Shown piece after piece: positions 6,199-12,726 of a stretch of 12,726 nt of DNA (its first letter is position 1; every line of letters begins with the position of its first letter). The stretch is from an uncultured Acidobacteriota bacterium (lineage in GTDB: Bacteria; Acidobacteriota; Vicinamibacteria; Vicinamibacterales; UBA8438). The stretch covers positions 1 to 12,726 of the forward strand of contig CALBET010000044.1 in the NCBI GenBank assembly GCA_937888665.1, in the 5' to 3' direction. Position numbers and translations under genes: made by a program. The notes below the pieces were generated by a model. It worked only from the letters and a program-made list of their open reading frames with translations. It searched no databases and was not told the DNA's origin.

Positions 6199-6816
6199 AT
6201 GGCACGAGGCAAGCGGGAGTTTGTTGTGGTGATGGTCCTGGCGCTGACTCTGTCCGCCGCGCCCCAGTCGGCCACCGCCGAATCGACTGAAGATCCACCG
6301 CCCGTCACCGGCAGCTCACCGGCCGCCGATGCGGTCGTCGCCCAGCCCTGGGCCGTCGAGGTCACTGGTGGGTTTTTTCTTGAATCGTGGGACATGAATC
6401 AGTTCCGCGAGCAGCTGCTCGGCGGAGCCGTCAGCCTGTACCGTCAGGTGAGCCCACGTTGGGCCCTCGGGGTCGAGACCCACATGCTGCATGTGAACCA
6501 GACTCCGGCCAGGAATGTGTTCATGCCCGCGTTGTGCATGATGGTGCGCTGGAGCGCTCTGGAGCGCGGTCAGACGTCCGTGTTCGTCGAGGGGGGCGCC
6601 GGGCCGGCGTACGCCTCGCATCGAGTGCCGGATCATGGGACCCAGTTCAACATCGTCGCGCAGACCGGAGTCGGCCTGTCACGTCAGCTCACTTCCCGCG
6701 TCGACATGCTGCGCGGCGCGCGTTGGGTCCACGTTTCGAACAACGGTCTCGACGGTTCCTGGCGTAACCCCGACATCCAGGCCCTTGGGCTCTACTTGGG
6801 CTGGCGTCTCCACTAG
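6199..6816 (+). CDS. PagL-like acyloxyacyl hydrolase (lipid A 3-O-deacylase family)
   Basis: A 205-residue exported protein resembling the PagL/lipid A 3-O-deacylase family, outer-membrane beta-barrel enzymes that remove an acyl chain from lipid A. The signal peptide spans residues 1-27 (KREFVVVMVLALTLSA, cleavage SATA/EST). From residue 50 the chain alternates like a small barrel (WAVEVTGGFF, RWALGVETHM, SVFVEGGAGPAY, and a C-terminal LGLYLGWRLH suited to barrel insertion). The family signature is clear at GTQFNIVAQTGVGL (147-160) and GARWVHVSNNGL (173-184), where H178 and S180 correspond to the catalytic His-x-Ser. The acid of the triad is less sure: the residue 14 after the His is D192 rather than the Glu I expect. 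Its neighbour has no evident link, and it converges on a cytochrome gene 75 bases away. Confidence 0.78.
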   Translation: MARGKREFVVVMVLALTLSAAPQSATAESTEDPPPVTGSSPAADAVVAQPWAVEVTGGFFLESWDMNQFREQLLGGAVSLYRQVSPRWALGVETHMLHVNQTPARNVFMPALCMMVRWSALERGQTSVFVEGGAGPAYASHRVPDHGTQFNIVAQTGVGLSRQLTSRVDMLRGARWVHVSNNGLDGSWRNPDIQALGLYLGWRLH

Positions 6817-6891
6817 CTGCATCCGAACCGTGACGCGGAGCCGCAGGGGGGCCGAGTTGAAGAACTGACCAAAGCGGGGCGATGACAGCTG

Positions 6892-7224
6892 CTAGTGGTC
6901 TGGTCGGTCTGCGGGCGGGGCGGAGCCTTTCTCGGCGAGCGACGCCAGATACGCCACGACCTGCCGCACCTGGTCATCGGTGAGCTCGCGCCGTGAAATG
7001 GGGGGCATCTGGCCGTAGCCCTCCCGGACAATCGCCAGCACATACTCCGGGTCGAGCTGCCCGAGTACGAGCGGCGGCGCGATGTCGCCCTGTCCCGCCT
7101 CACCGTGGCACATCCCGCACACCTGCGCGTAGGGCGCGGCGCCCGGGTGTTCGTCCTGGGCGTTGGCGATCGAGACCGGTCCGAGCGTGACGAGGAGGGT
7201 GACGATGGCAAATCGGAGTGACAC
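6892..7224 (-). CDS. Exported monohaem cytochrome c (last gene of the oxidase cluster)
   Basis: A 110-residue class I cytochrome c, likely the periplasmic electron acceptor for the quinoprotein encoded just upstream. A signal peptide covers residues 1-22 (RFAIVTLLVTLGPVSIANA, cleavage before QDEHPG). The haem site CGMCH is at 36-40, M73 in GYGQMPP is the probable sixth ligand, and the helix DDQVRQVVAYLASL (83-96) closes the fold. I start it at GTG 7224 because GGAAAGGAA sits just before it; an in-frame ATG at 7260 would add 12 residues (122 in all) but has no ribosome site. It follows the PQQ dehydrogenase by 96 bases. Quinoproteins without their own haem domain often use a separate cytochrome, which fits here. 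Confidence 0.87.
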   Translation of the reverse strand: MSLRFAIVTLLVTLGPVSIANAQDEHPGAAPYAQVCGMCHGEAGQGDIAPPLVLGQLDPEYVLAIVREGYGQMPPISRRELTDDQVRQVVAYLASLAEKGSAPPADRPDH

Positions 7225-7227
7225 GAG

Positions 7228-7236
7228 TTCCTTTCC
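7228..7236 (-). promoter_or_regulatory. Ribosome binding site deciding a GTG start
   Basis: On the minus strand GGAAAGGAA precedes GTG 7224 by about 3-5 bases. It is the basis for choosing the GTG over ATG 7260. Confidence 0.5.
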
Positions 7237-7270
7237 ATGCTGACCACCGGTCAGCGTCATCCGGGCTGCT

Positions 7271-7289
7271 AGCCTCGGCGAAGGCGGGA
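7271..7289 (+). repeat. Partial copy of the REP-like element
   Basis: Nineteen bases identical to 1677-1695, in the 96-base gap between the PQQ dehydrogenase and its cytochrome. Only the outer part of the element is present; the second palindrome is missing. It could be a decayed insertion. Confidence 0.6.
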
Positions 7290-7320
7290 AGGGCGGCCAC
7301 CACCGCGACGCCCTGGCCGT

Positions 7321-9294
7321 CTACGGTTGGTCTGGCAGGCCGAACGCCACGAGCGAGGCATCCGGTCCGGCGCCGGTGGCGATCAGGATGAACTGTTTGC
7401 CCGCACGGGACCGATAGCTCATCGGGTTGCCGCTGGTACGGAATTCCGTGGGCACGCGATACAACTCGCGGCCGGTGTCGGCGTCGAAGGCGTACAGATA
7501 CGGGTCGCCGCCGCCGAGGAACACCAGCCCGCCCGCGGTCACCATCGGGCCGTTGGCGCCCCGCGTGCCGAGGCGGTCCGGCAAGTCGGCGTCCCGCAGC
7601 AATGGATGATTCCGCATGACTCCGCTGCCCTCGCCGAACGGCACGCTCCAGGCGATGTCGCCGGCGTTCAGGTCGATGGCGACCAGACGCGCGTACGGCG
7701 GCTTGATCAGCGGAATCGGACCCAGGCGACTGCGTTCCGTCGGCACGTATCCCTCCAGCCCCTGGAAGATGCCGGGTGAGGCGCCGCGGGCGCAGTTGTT
7801 CGTGTAGGGCACATCCACATCGGGCACGTTGGGATCGATGGCGCACACCTGGTTCGGCGTGCCGCCTTCCGAGGTCCGCACATAGAGCCGGTTGGTGGCG
7901 GGGTCGAGCGCGGCGCCACCCCAGTTGGCGCCACCGTCGACCCGGGGCCGTTGGAGCGTGCCTTTCAGGCTGGGCGGCGTGAAGAGCGGGCCGAGGCGAA
8001 ACGTCCGCAGTTCCTCCAACGCGAGCCGGTGCACCTCGGGTGTGAGGTCGTTGGCGTCGTCGAGGGTCACGCCCTGGCCAGAGAACGGCGGCGGTTTCGT
8101 TGGAAACGGCTGCGTCGGATACGGGATTTCGCCCGGTACATCCGTCTCCGTGTCGACCGGCCGTTCCTCGATGGGCCACACCGGTTCGCCGGTCACCCGG
8201 TCGAAGACATATGTGAAGCCCTGCTTCGAGACCTCGGCCACGGCGTCGATGCGGCGGCCGTCGACCTCGAGGGTCATCAAATTCGGCGCCGAGGTCAGGT
8301 CATAGTCCCAGAGCCCGTGGTGCACGGTCTGGAAGTGCCACTCCCGTTCGCCGGTGCGGGCGTTGAGCACCACGAGCGATTCCGCAAACAGGTTGGCGCC
8401 CAGCCGCTGACCGCCCCAGAAGTCACTACTTGGGGTGCTGGTGGGTACGTAGAGCAGTCCACGCTCTTCGTCGAGTGACATCAGGCCCCACACATTGGCG
8501 TGACCGGTGTAGCGCCACGAGCCGTCCTGCCAGGTGTCGGCCCCGAACGCGTCGTTCGACTGGGGCACGGTGTAGAACACCCACCGGCGTTCGCCGGTGT
8601 GCACATCGAACGCCTGCACGGCGCCCGGGGTGTCGAATCGGTGCTGCACGCGGTCTGGCACCCGGCTGCCGATGATGATGAGGTCGTCGAAGACCACGGC
8701 CGGCGATGTCTGATCGAACTCGTCACTGGTGACGGTATTGGGGAAGTCCTTCGTGATGACGACGTGTCCATCGTCCCCGAACGAACGGATCGGCTCGCCG
8801 GTCTTCGCATTGACCGCGTAGATGCGGTCGCGGCTGTTGATGAACACACGCATCTCGTCGCCGGTGCCCCAGACGGATGCGCCGCGATGCTTGAAGCCCC
8901 CGGGGCCGGCGCCGCGCGGCCCGGTCCGGTACGCCTCAGGGTCGAACGCCCAGAGTTCCTCTCCCGTCTCGGCATCGAGCGCGACGATACGTGTGTACAT
9001 CGTCGCCACGTAAATGACGTTGTCGATCATCAGCGGCGTGGCTTCGAAGCTGCCGGGGCGCGTGTTGAATTCCTGATTCGGGAATTCGTTCGGTTCCCAG
9101 GTCCAGGCAATCTCCAGCTGTTCGATGTTGGACTGGTTGATATCGGCCACCGGGGAGTATTTCGACGCGCCCTGCGTGGCGCCCACGTAGCGCCATTCGA
9201 CCATCGCGTCGGACTGGTCCTGGGCCGCCGCCGGCACCGTGGCCAACGTCGCCGCCACCGCAACAACCATCGCGACCCATCTGCGTGTGTTCAT
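7321..9294 (-). CDS. PQQ-dependent dehydrogenase, periplasmic quinoprotein
   Basis: A 657-residue quinoprotein that should oxidise an alcohol, sugar or related substrate with PQQ and calcium in the periplasm. A signal peptide (residues 1-24, RRWVAMVVAVAATLATVPAAA) is followed by an eight-bladed propeller shown by repeated W-type motifs: VALDAETGEELWAF (104-117), YAVNAKTGEPIRSF (159-172), VQAFDVHTGERRWVF (226-240), VVLNARTGEREWHF (308-321), YVFDRVTGEPVW (362-373), VAIDLNAGDIAW (538-549) and YAFDADTGRELY (601-612). The HHGLWDYDL segment (325-333) and the SGNPMSYxxxGKQFILIATG ending (621-641) match the membrane glucose-dehydrogenase-like branch, but no N-terminal membrane domain is present. There is no haem motif, so it needs the separate cytochrome. 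The start at 9294 is preferred: an upstream in-frame ATG at 9336 has no ribosome site. Substrate cannot be read from sequence. Confidence 0.9.
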   Translation of the reverse strand: MNTRRWVAMVVAVAATLATVPAAAQDQSDAMVEWRYVGATQGASKYSPVADINQSNIEQLEIAWTWEPNEFPNQEFNTRPGSFEATPLMIDNVIYVATMYTRIVALDAETGEELWAFDPEAYRTGPRGAGPGGFKHRGASVWGTGDEMRVFINSRDRIYAVNAKTGEPIRSFGDDGHVVITKDFPNTVTSDEFDQTSPAVVFDDLIIIGSRVPDRVQHRFDTPGAVQAFDVHTGERRWVFYTVPQSNDAFGADTWQDGSWRYTGHANVWGLMSLDEERGLLYVPTSTPSSDFWGGQRLGANLFAESLVVLNARTGEREWHFQTVHHGLWDYDLTSAPNLMTLEVDGRRIDAVAEVSKQGFTYVFDRVTGEPVWPIEERPVDTETDVPGEIPYPTQPFPTKPPPFSGQGVTLDDANDLTPEVHRLALEELRTFRLGPLFTPPSLKGTLQRPRVDGGANWGGAALDPATNRLYVRTSEGGTPNQVCAIDPNVPDVDVPYTNNCARGASPGIFQGLEGYVPTERSRLGPIPLIKPPYARLVAIDLNAGDIAWSVPFGEGSGVMRNHPLLRDADLPDRLGTRGANGPMVTAGGLVFLGGGDPYLYAFDADTGRELYRVPTEFRTSGNPMSYRSRAGKQFILIATGAGPDASLVAFGLPDQP

Positions 9295-9354
9295 GAGCAC
9301 CCTAGGGAAAAGAGGAGCGATTCGGAAACGCGGCATCTGAAGCCAGACGCCCGT

Positions 9355-10383
9355 CTACCACTTGTCGACGCGGACCAACTCGCGGTCGATCATGCTGATC
9401 GTGGGCCGGCCGGTCATGGCCATGTTTCTGGCCAGTTCGGTCTGGAGGATCTCGACCACGGCCTGCACTCCCTCCGCCCCATATGCCGCCAGCCCCCACA
9501 TCGGCGGCCGCGCGACCATGACCGCCGTAGCCCCGAGCGCCAGTCCTTTCAGCACGTCGGTGCCACGCCGGAAGCTGCCGTCGACCAGGATCGGGACCTG
9601 TCCGTTGACCGCGTCGGCCACCGTCGGCAGCACATCGACGGGCAGCGCCCCGTGACCGCCCATCAGTCCGCCGTGATTCGATACGACGAGCCCGTCGGCC
9701 CCACGCTGAAGCGCCGTTCGGGCATCGTCGACGCTCATGATGCCCTTGACGACCACCGGCACGTTCACCGCCTGGGTTAACTGCTGGACCGCGTCCCAGT
9801 TGGTGGCGATGGGCGCGCCGCCGGCAGAGACGCCAATCGTCACGCACAGGGCCTTGCACCCGGCGCCAACAGCCTGCGCCGCCTGATCGCCCGCGTTGGG
9901 GGCGTCGGCATACACCTGCGACCAGACCGGTTCAGTGCTCGCGGCGACAATCTGGTCGATCGGGTGGCTCGACTCGCTGGTGGCCACCATGATCGCCTTG
10001 GCCGCGGCGGCGCCACGCGCCGTTCCCAGCTCACCATCCGCGTGGAGTTCGCCCTGGTTCGCGACCGGCCCCACGATGATTGGCGCGAACATCTCGTATC
10101 CGAACAGTTCCGTCGTCAGATCCAGGTCCATGGCATAGACCATGAGCCGCTGGCGGAAGGTCATCTTGTCGAACGAGCCCCGGTGACCACCGCTGATGGT
10201 CTGGTACCGCGCCGGCGGGAGCCCGAGCCTGGCCATCGACTCGAACTCGGTCGCGTTGACCAGCTCCAGCACCGGCGTCAGGATGTCTGTCTCCGGGCCG
10301 CCCGCGGGTTGCCCCGCCGCGGCGGCAGATCCGGTCACGAAGGCACCGAATGCCCGTAACGATTCCCGTCTGTCGACCGTCAT
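9355..10383 (-). CDS. FMN alpha-hydroxy-acid oxidase-like protein 2, altered active site, Tat-like leader
   Basis: A 342-residue TIM-barrel flavoprotein of the glycolate/lactate oxidase family. The leader DRRESLRAFGAFVTGSAAAA (4-23) has paired arginines and a hydrophobic core, so Tat export is likely. FMN-site features remain: K213 in VVKGI, SNHGG with H237, VDGSFRRGTDVLKGLALGA (267-285) and Y158 in WSQVYAD. Compared with spinach glycolate oxidase (family knowledge) it lacks the substrate-binding Arg after SNHG (L240 instead of the R of GARQLD, an ungapped match), the Asp of VTVD (VTIG, residues 181-184), and the loop with its Arg, which is almost wholly deleted. The N-terminal Tyr of the YYASGA motif is also not kept (QTISGG, 61-66). 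It may act on a substrate without a carboxylate, or not be catalytic. It is 60 bases upstream of the PQQ gene and 81 bases downstream of its paralogue. Confidence 0.85.
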   Translation of the reverse strand: MTVDRRESLRAFGAFVTGSAAAAGQPAGGPETDILTPVLELVNATEFESMARLGLPPARYQTISGGHRGSFDKMTFRQRLMVYAMDLDLTTELFGYEMFAPIIVGPVANQGELHADGELGTARGAAAAKAIMVATSESSHPIDQIVAASTEPVWSQVYADAPNAGDQAAQAVGAGCKALCVTIGVSAGGAPIATNWDAVQQLTQAVNVPVVVKGIMSVDDARTALQRGADGLVVSNHGGLMGGHGALPVDVLPTVADAVNGQVPILVDGSFRRGTDVLKGLALGATAVMVARPPMWGLAAYGAEGVQAVVEILQTELARNMAMTGRPTISMIDRELVRVDKW

Positions 10384-10416
10384 CTTCCGTGTACCTCGTC
10401 ACGTGTGCGTTTGGCT

Positions 10417-10452
10417 CAGCCGCCCGGCGGGCCTGAAGGCCCTTGCTACGGG
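10417..10452 (+). repeat. Palindromic GC-rich intergenic element
   Basis: The core GGGCCT-GA-AGGCCC (10429-10442) is a perfect 6-base stem with a 2-base loop, flanked by GCCGCCCG and TTGCTACGGG. It fills much of the 81-base gap between the two FMN genes. Its form resembles interspersed GC-rich palindromes common in Acidobacteriota, but no second copy is present here, so family membership is unproven. It could also be an attenuating hairpin between the genes. Confidence 0.45.
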
Positions 10453-10464
10453 ACGGCGCATCAT

Positions 10465-11658
10465 CTAGGGGAAGTTGGTTTTCACCATTGTGCGGTTGAT
10501 GTCGGCGAGCGTGGCCGCGCCGACTGACGCCATCGCCTGTCGCAGCTCGGCGTTGATCATCTCGATCACCTTCTGCGCCCCTGGCTCGCCAAACGCGCCG
10601 AGCCCCCACCGCGAGGCCCGTCCGAGGCACACGGCGTTTGCACCCAACGCCAGCGCCTTGAGCACGTCGGTGCCCCGGCGGAACCCGCTGTCGATGATCA
10701 CCGGGACCCGGCCACCGACGGCCTCGACGATCTCCTGCAGCACTTCGAGGGTCGACGGTCCGTAGTCGAGCGACCGCCCGCCGTGGTTCGACACGATGAT
10801 GCCGTCCACCCCGTGCGCGAGACACATTTTGGCCCCCTCGCCGGTCAGGATGCCCTTGGCCAGCATCGGGACCTGACACAGGGGCTTCAGGTCGTCGAAC
10901 AGTTTCCACTCGTACCACAGCCGGCCGGCCCCCACCCGATACGGGTTCGGCGGGTTCGGCGGTGTTCGGCGCCGCACCTGCCGCGGCGCGCCACCCAGAT
11001 GACGGACGTGCAGGTCGCGCTCGTACAGGGTCGCCTGCTGGTCGATGGTGACGACGATGGTCTGCGCCCCCGCCTCCTGACCCTCATCGAGTGCGGCCCG
11101 GTTGGGATCGAGTTCGCGCGTGGCGTATCGCTGGTACCACAGCGGGCCTTCTGCCTCCTCCGCGATGCGTGTGAACGGAAAGCTGGAGGCGTTGCTGACG
11201 ATCATGGTCGTCGACGTCGTCGTGGCCGCGCGGTGCATGCCCAGCTCGCCGTCGGGATGCAGGTCGCGCTGCCGTGACGTTGGCGCCAGCATGATCGGGC
11301 TGGGCATCGCGCGGCCGAACAGCTCGGTCGACGTGTCAACGTCGGCCGGAGCGACCCCACCGCCCCCGACCAGCTGGACCCAGTCGAACGCGTCGCGATT
11401 GCGGTACAGCGTGAACTCGGACTCCGTGCCATGCGCGCTGTAGTCGTAGATCGACAGTGGAACATTGGCGCGGAACAGCGGCTCGAAGTCGAAGACATCG
11501 CGGATTTCATCGAAGCCCATGAACCGTCGGTGTGCGCCGAGCGGCCACGGGTCGCGTTGCGCGTGCAGCAACGGTGACGCGGCCAGAAATGAGCCGAGAC
11601 CGGCGATCGCCTGACGGCGTGAGAATCCGTGACGCCACGCGTGTTCAGCTTGTCCCAC
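10465..11658 (-). CDS. FMN alpha-hydroxy-acid oxidase/dehydrogenase 1, Tat-exported
   Basis: A 397-residue member of the glycolate oxidase/lactate dehydrogenase (LldD-like) family, which oxidises 2-hydroxy acids to 2-oxo acids using FMN. It starts with a twin-arginine leader (SRRQAIAGLGSFLAASPLLHAQ, residues 13-34), unusual for this family, implying that folded, FMN-loaded enzyme is exported. The active-site set is kept: the DYSAHGTESEFTL segment (72-84) in place of YYASGA, W174/Y178 in WYQRYA, D206 in VTID, R214 in the loop after it, K268 in AKGI, H292 and R295 in SNHGGRSLD. SGFRRGTDVLKALALGA (324-340) is the FMN phosphate region. A Pro/Arg-rich loop (225-240) is variable in the family. GTG 11658 is preferred because of AGGAGG just upstream; another ATG at 11718 has no such site. 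It is the second gene of the visible cluster. The substrate is unknown. Confidence 0.88.
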   Translation of the reverse strand: MGQAEHAWRHGFSRRQAIAGLGSFLAASPLLHAQRDPWPLGAHRRFMGFDEIRDVFDFEPLFRANVPLSIYDYSAHGTESEFTLYRNRDAFDWVQLVGGGGVAPADVDTSTELFGRAMPSPIMLAPTSRQRDLHPDGELGMHRAATTTSTTMIVSNASSFPFTRIAEEAEGPLWYQRYATRELDPNRAALDEGQEAGAQTIVVTIDQQATLYERDLHVRHLGGAPRQVRRRTPPNPPNPYRVGAGRLWYEWKLFDDLKPLCQVPMLAKGILTGEGAKMCLAHGVDGIIVSNHGGRSLDYGPSTLEVLQEIVEAVGGRVPVIIDSGFRRGTDVLKALALGANAVCLGRASRWGLGAFGEPGAQKVIEMINAELRQAMASVGAATLADINRTMVKTNFP

Positions 11659-11662
11659 GAGG

Positions 11663-11668
11663 CCTCCT
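11663..11668 (-). promoter_or_regulatory. Ribosome binding site deciding a GTG start
   Basis: A perfect AGGAGG on the minus strand ends 4 bases before GTG 11658, the best Shine-Dalgarno in the window. It places the start at the GTG just before the Tat leader. Confidence 0.65.
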
Positions 11669-11754
11669 GTGTTGAAAACGCGACGGAAGCGAGAAGGGGG
11701 CACTGGGAAGCGCCCCACCCATCGTCTGCGTCCATGTAAGAAGTACAGAGAGAA

Positions 11755-11760
11755 CTTATA
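11755..11760 (-). promoter_or_regulatory. Possible -10 box before oxidase 1
   Basis: TATAAG on the minus strand lies in the 136-base gap between the permease and oxidase 1, about 97 bases before the GTG. The -35 region is poor (TTCTGG 18 bases upstream). An internal promoter here would let the oxidase genes be expressed apart from the permease. Confidence 0.25.
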
Positions 11761-11794
11761 CGAGATCGGCGTTACGCGCCAGAACGCGTGCGGT

Positions 11795-12726
11795 TCAAAT
11801 CAGGCCTACCGTCCAGAGCACGTAGACCATCGCCATCGCCGTCACGCCGTTCACCAGGGTCACGCCGCCGAACGAAATCAGCGCCGCTTTCAGAGACATA
11901 CGCGAGAGCGACGTGCAGACCCAGAAGTAGCTGGAATTCACATACTTGATGATGATCGCGCCGGACGCGCCGGCCAGCATGGTCGCCTCGGGGCTCAATC
12001 CAAGGGTCTCCATCATCGGCGCGGCGACCGAGGCCGCGGTGATGACGCCGACCGTGGTCGAGCCGGTGATCATGTTGCCGGCGACCCCGAGCACGAACGG
12101 GAGAAAGATAGCCGGCAGACCGGTGGACGCTACGAAGTTGGCGATCGAATCGACTGCCGGTGTTTCGCGGAGAATCTGGCTCAGGGCGCCGCCCAGACCG
12201 GTCACCATGATGATCATCGCCGAGGCACGGAGCGCGTCCTCGATCCAGGCGTCCTTCCGGTCGTGCGCCTGGCTCCGGTTCGTGTTCCGGTAGGCGAGCA
12301 GAATACCGATGCCCAGCGCGACGACCGGCCAGCCCAGGTAGAGCATCGCCGCGTTCACGAGGTGGTCGGGCGGAAGCGAGAACGCCGCGACACTCTTTCC
12401 GGCAATGAGTGACAACGGAATCAGAATCGGGGCGTACGCCCGCCACGTTGACGGGAGCTCGGCTTCGCGGCCCTGTTCGATGAGGGACTGCCCCACGAAT
12501 TCGCGCGACGGTGGCGAGTCGATGTGGGGGCCAACCAGGAGCGCGTAGCCCCACCCCGCGAGCGACGCGACGAACGTGCAGAGACCGCCATACAGGATCA
12601 CCTGACCGATATCGGCCCCCACCAGCGCCACGGCCGCGAGAGGTCCGGGGGTCGGCGGCACCATCGCGTGCGTGAGCTGCATCGCACCAACGAGCCCCGT
12701 GGCCATGACGCTCATGTTCAGTCCGC
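11795..12726 (-). CDS. GntP-family permease, 3' part (5' end outside window)
   Basis: The visible 310 residues run to a TGA at 11795-11797, and the frame stays open to the window end. The family signature LTHAMVPPTPGPLAAV lies near the visible start; in E. coli GntP-type proteins (about 440-450 residues) this motif, THGxVPPHPGP, sits about a third of the way in, so roughly 130 residues are missing. Several hydrophobic helices follow (VILYGGLCTFVASLAGWGYALLV-like, ILIPLSLIAGKSVAAF, AAMLYLGWPVVALGIGILLAY, AIFLPFVLGVAGNMITGSTTVGVITAA, MVYVLWTVGLI). The family imports gluconate or other sugar and hydroxy acids with protons. A permease upstream of alpha-hydroxy-acid oxidase and quinoprotein genes hints at uptake of the oxidised or oxidisable acid. 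The specific substrate is unknown. Confidence 0.85.
   Translation of the reverse strand, partial: GLNMSVMATGLVGAMQLTHAMVPPTPGPLAAVALVGADIGQVILYGGLCTFVASLAGWGYALLVGPHIDSPPSREFVGQSLIEQGREAELPSTWRAYAPILIPLSLIAGKSVAAFSLPPDHLVNAAMLYLGWPVVALGIGILLAYRNTNRSQAHDRKDAWIEDALRASAMIIMVTGLGGALSQILRETPAVDSIANFVASTGLPAIFLPFVLGVAGNMITGSTTVGVITAASVAAPMMETLGLSPEATMLAGASGAIIIKYVNSSYFWVCTSLSRMSLKAALISFGGVTLVNGVTAMAMVYVLWTVGLI

Noticed and set aside
6810..6898. CCACTAG / CTAGTGG inverted repeat around the gap between the PagL-like and cytochrome genes
   Set aside because: Only 7 bases, and each half is the last codons and stop of a convergent gene. It is most easily explained by chance, and there is no T-run for a terminator.
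7100..8179. 359-codon ORF on the minus strand overlapping the PQQ gene and the cytochrome
   Set aside because: It is in another frame on the same strand as the PQQ dehydrogenase, and is Arg/Gly-rich with no family features.
8500..9780. 426-codon ORF on the plus strand across the PQQ gene and oxidase 2
   Set aside because: Spans two real antisense genes and their gap, with no motif; a GC-rich shadow.

Overview
The window is GC-rich, tightly packed, single-copy bacterial DNA. A DUF1592/DUF1585-type protein next to a Tat-exported DUF1552 protein and a secreted ankyrin protein, many exported c-type cytochromes and quinoproteins, and short GC-rich interspersed palindromes together suggest a Gram-negative, respiring Acidobacteriota-like organism, perhaps class Vicinamibacteria. 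This is an inference: Planctomycetota, Verrucomicrobiota and Gemmatimonadota carry some of the same families and no rRNA or marker gene is present. An acyloxyacyl hydrolase (PagL-like) gene fits an LPS-bearing outer membrane.

Layout. Positions 1-3363 (+): the last codons of a DUF1592/DUF1585 protein, a Tat-exported DUF1552 protein, then a Sec-exported ankyrin-repeat protein. The last two are separated by a 33-nt inverted repeat pair (REPIN-like) flanking a G-rich spacer. Positions 3413-5289 (-): a CapA-family protein followed by a small exported monohaem cytochrome c. Positions 5431-6816 (+): an unrecognised 177-residue cytoplasmic protein and an exported PagL-like lipid A deacylase. Positions 6892-12726 (-): five collinear genes in the order GntP-family permease (cut by the window end), FMN alpha-hydroxy-acid oxidase 1, FMN oxidase-like protein 2, PQQ-dependent dehydrogenase, small cytochrome c.

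The most interesting part is the last group. Both FMN proteins begin with twin-arginine leaders, so two flavoproteins of a family that is normally cytoplasmic or membrane-associated appear to be exported beside a periplasmic quinoprotein and a cytochrome c, with a hydroxy-acid/gluconate-type permease upstream. Oxidase 1 keeps the family's catalytic residues. Its tandem partner keeps the His, Lys and one Tyr but has lost the substrate-carboxylate Arg, the Asp and Arg of the central loop, and the loop itself. I read this as a periplasmic oxidation module for an alcohol/hydroxy acid with electrons passed to cytochrome c, in which the second flavoprotein has a changed substrate or a non-catalytic role. 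This is inference from sequence only.

No tRNA, rRNA, CRISPR array, transposase or prophage gene is seen, and no gene-free stretch exceeds 300 bases. The longest, 5965-6198, holds only a doubtful 50-codon ORF. Many long antisense ORFs exist, as expected at this GC content; I treat them as shadows.
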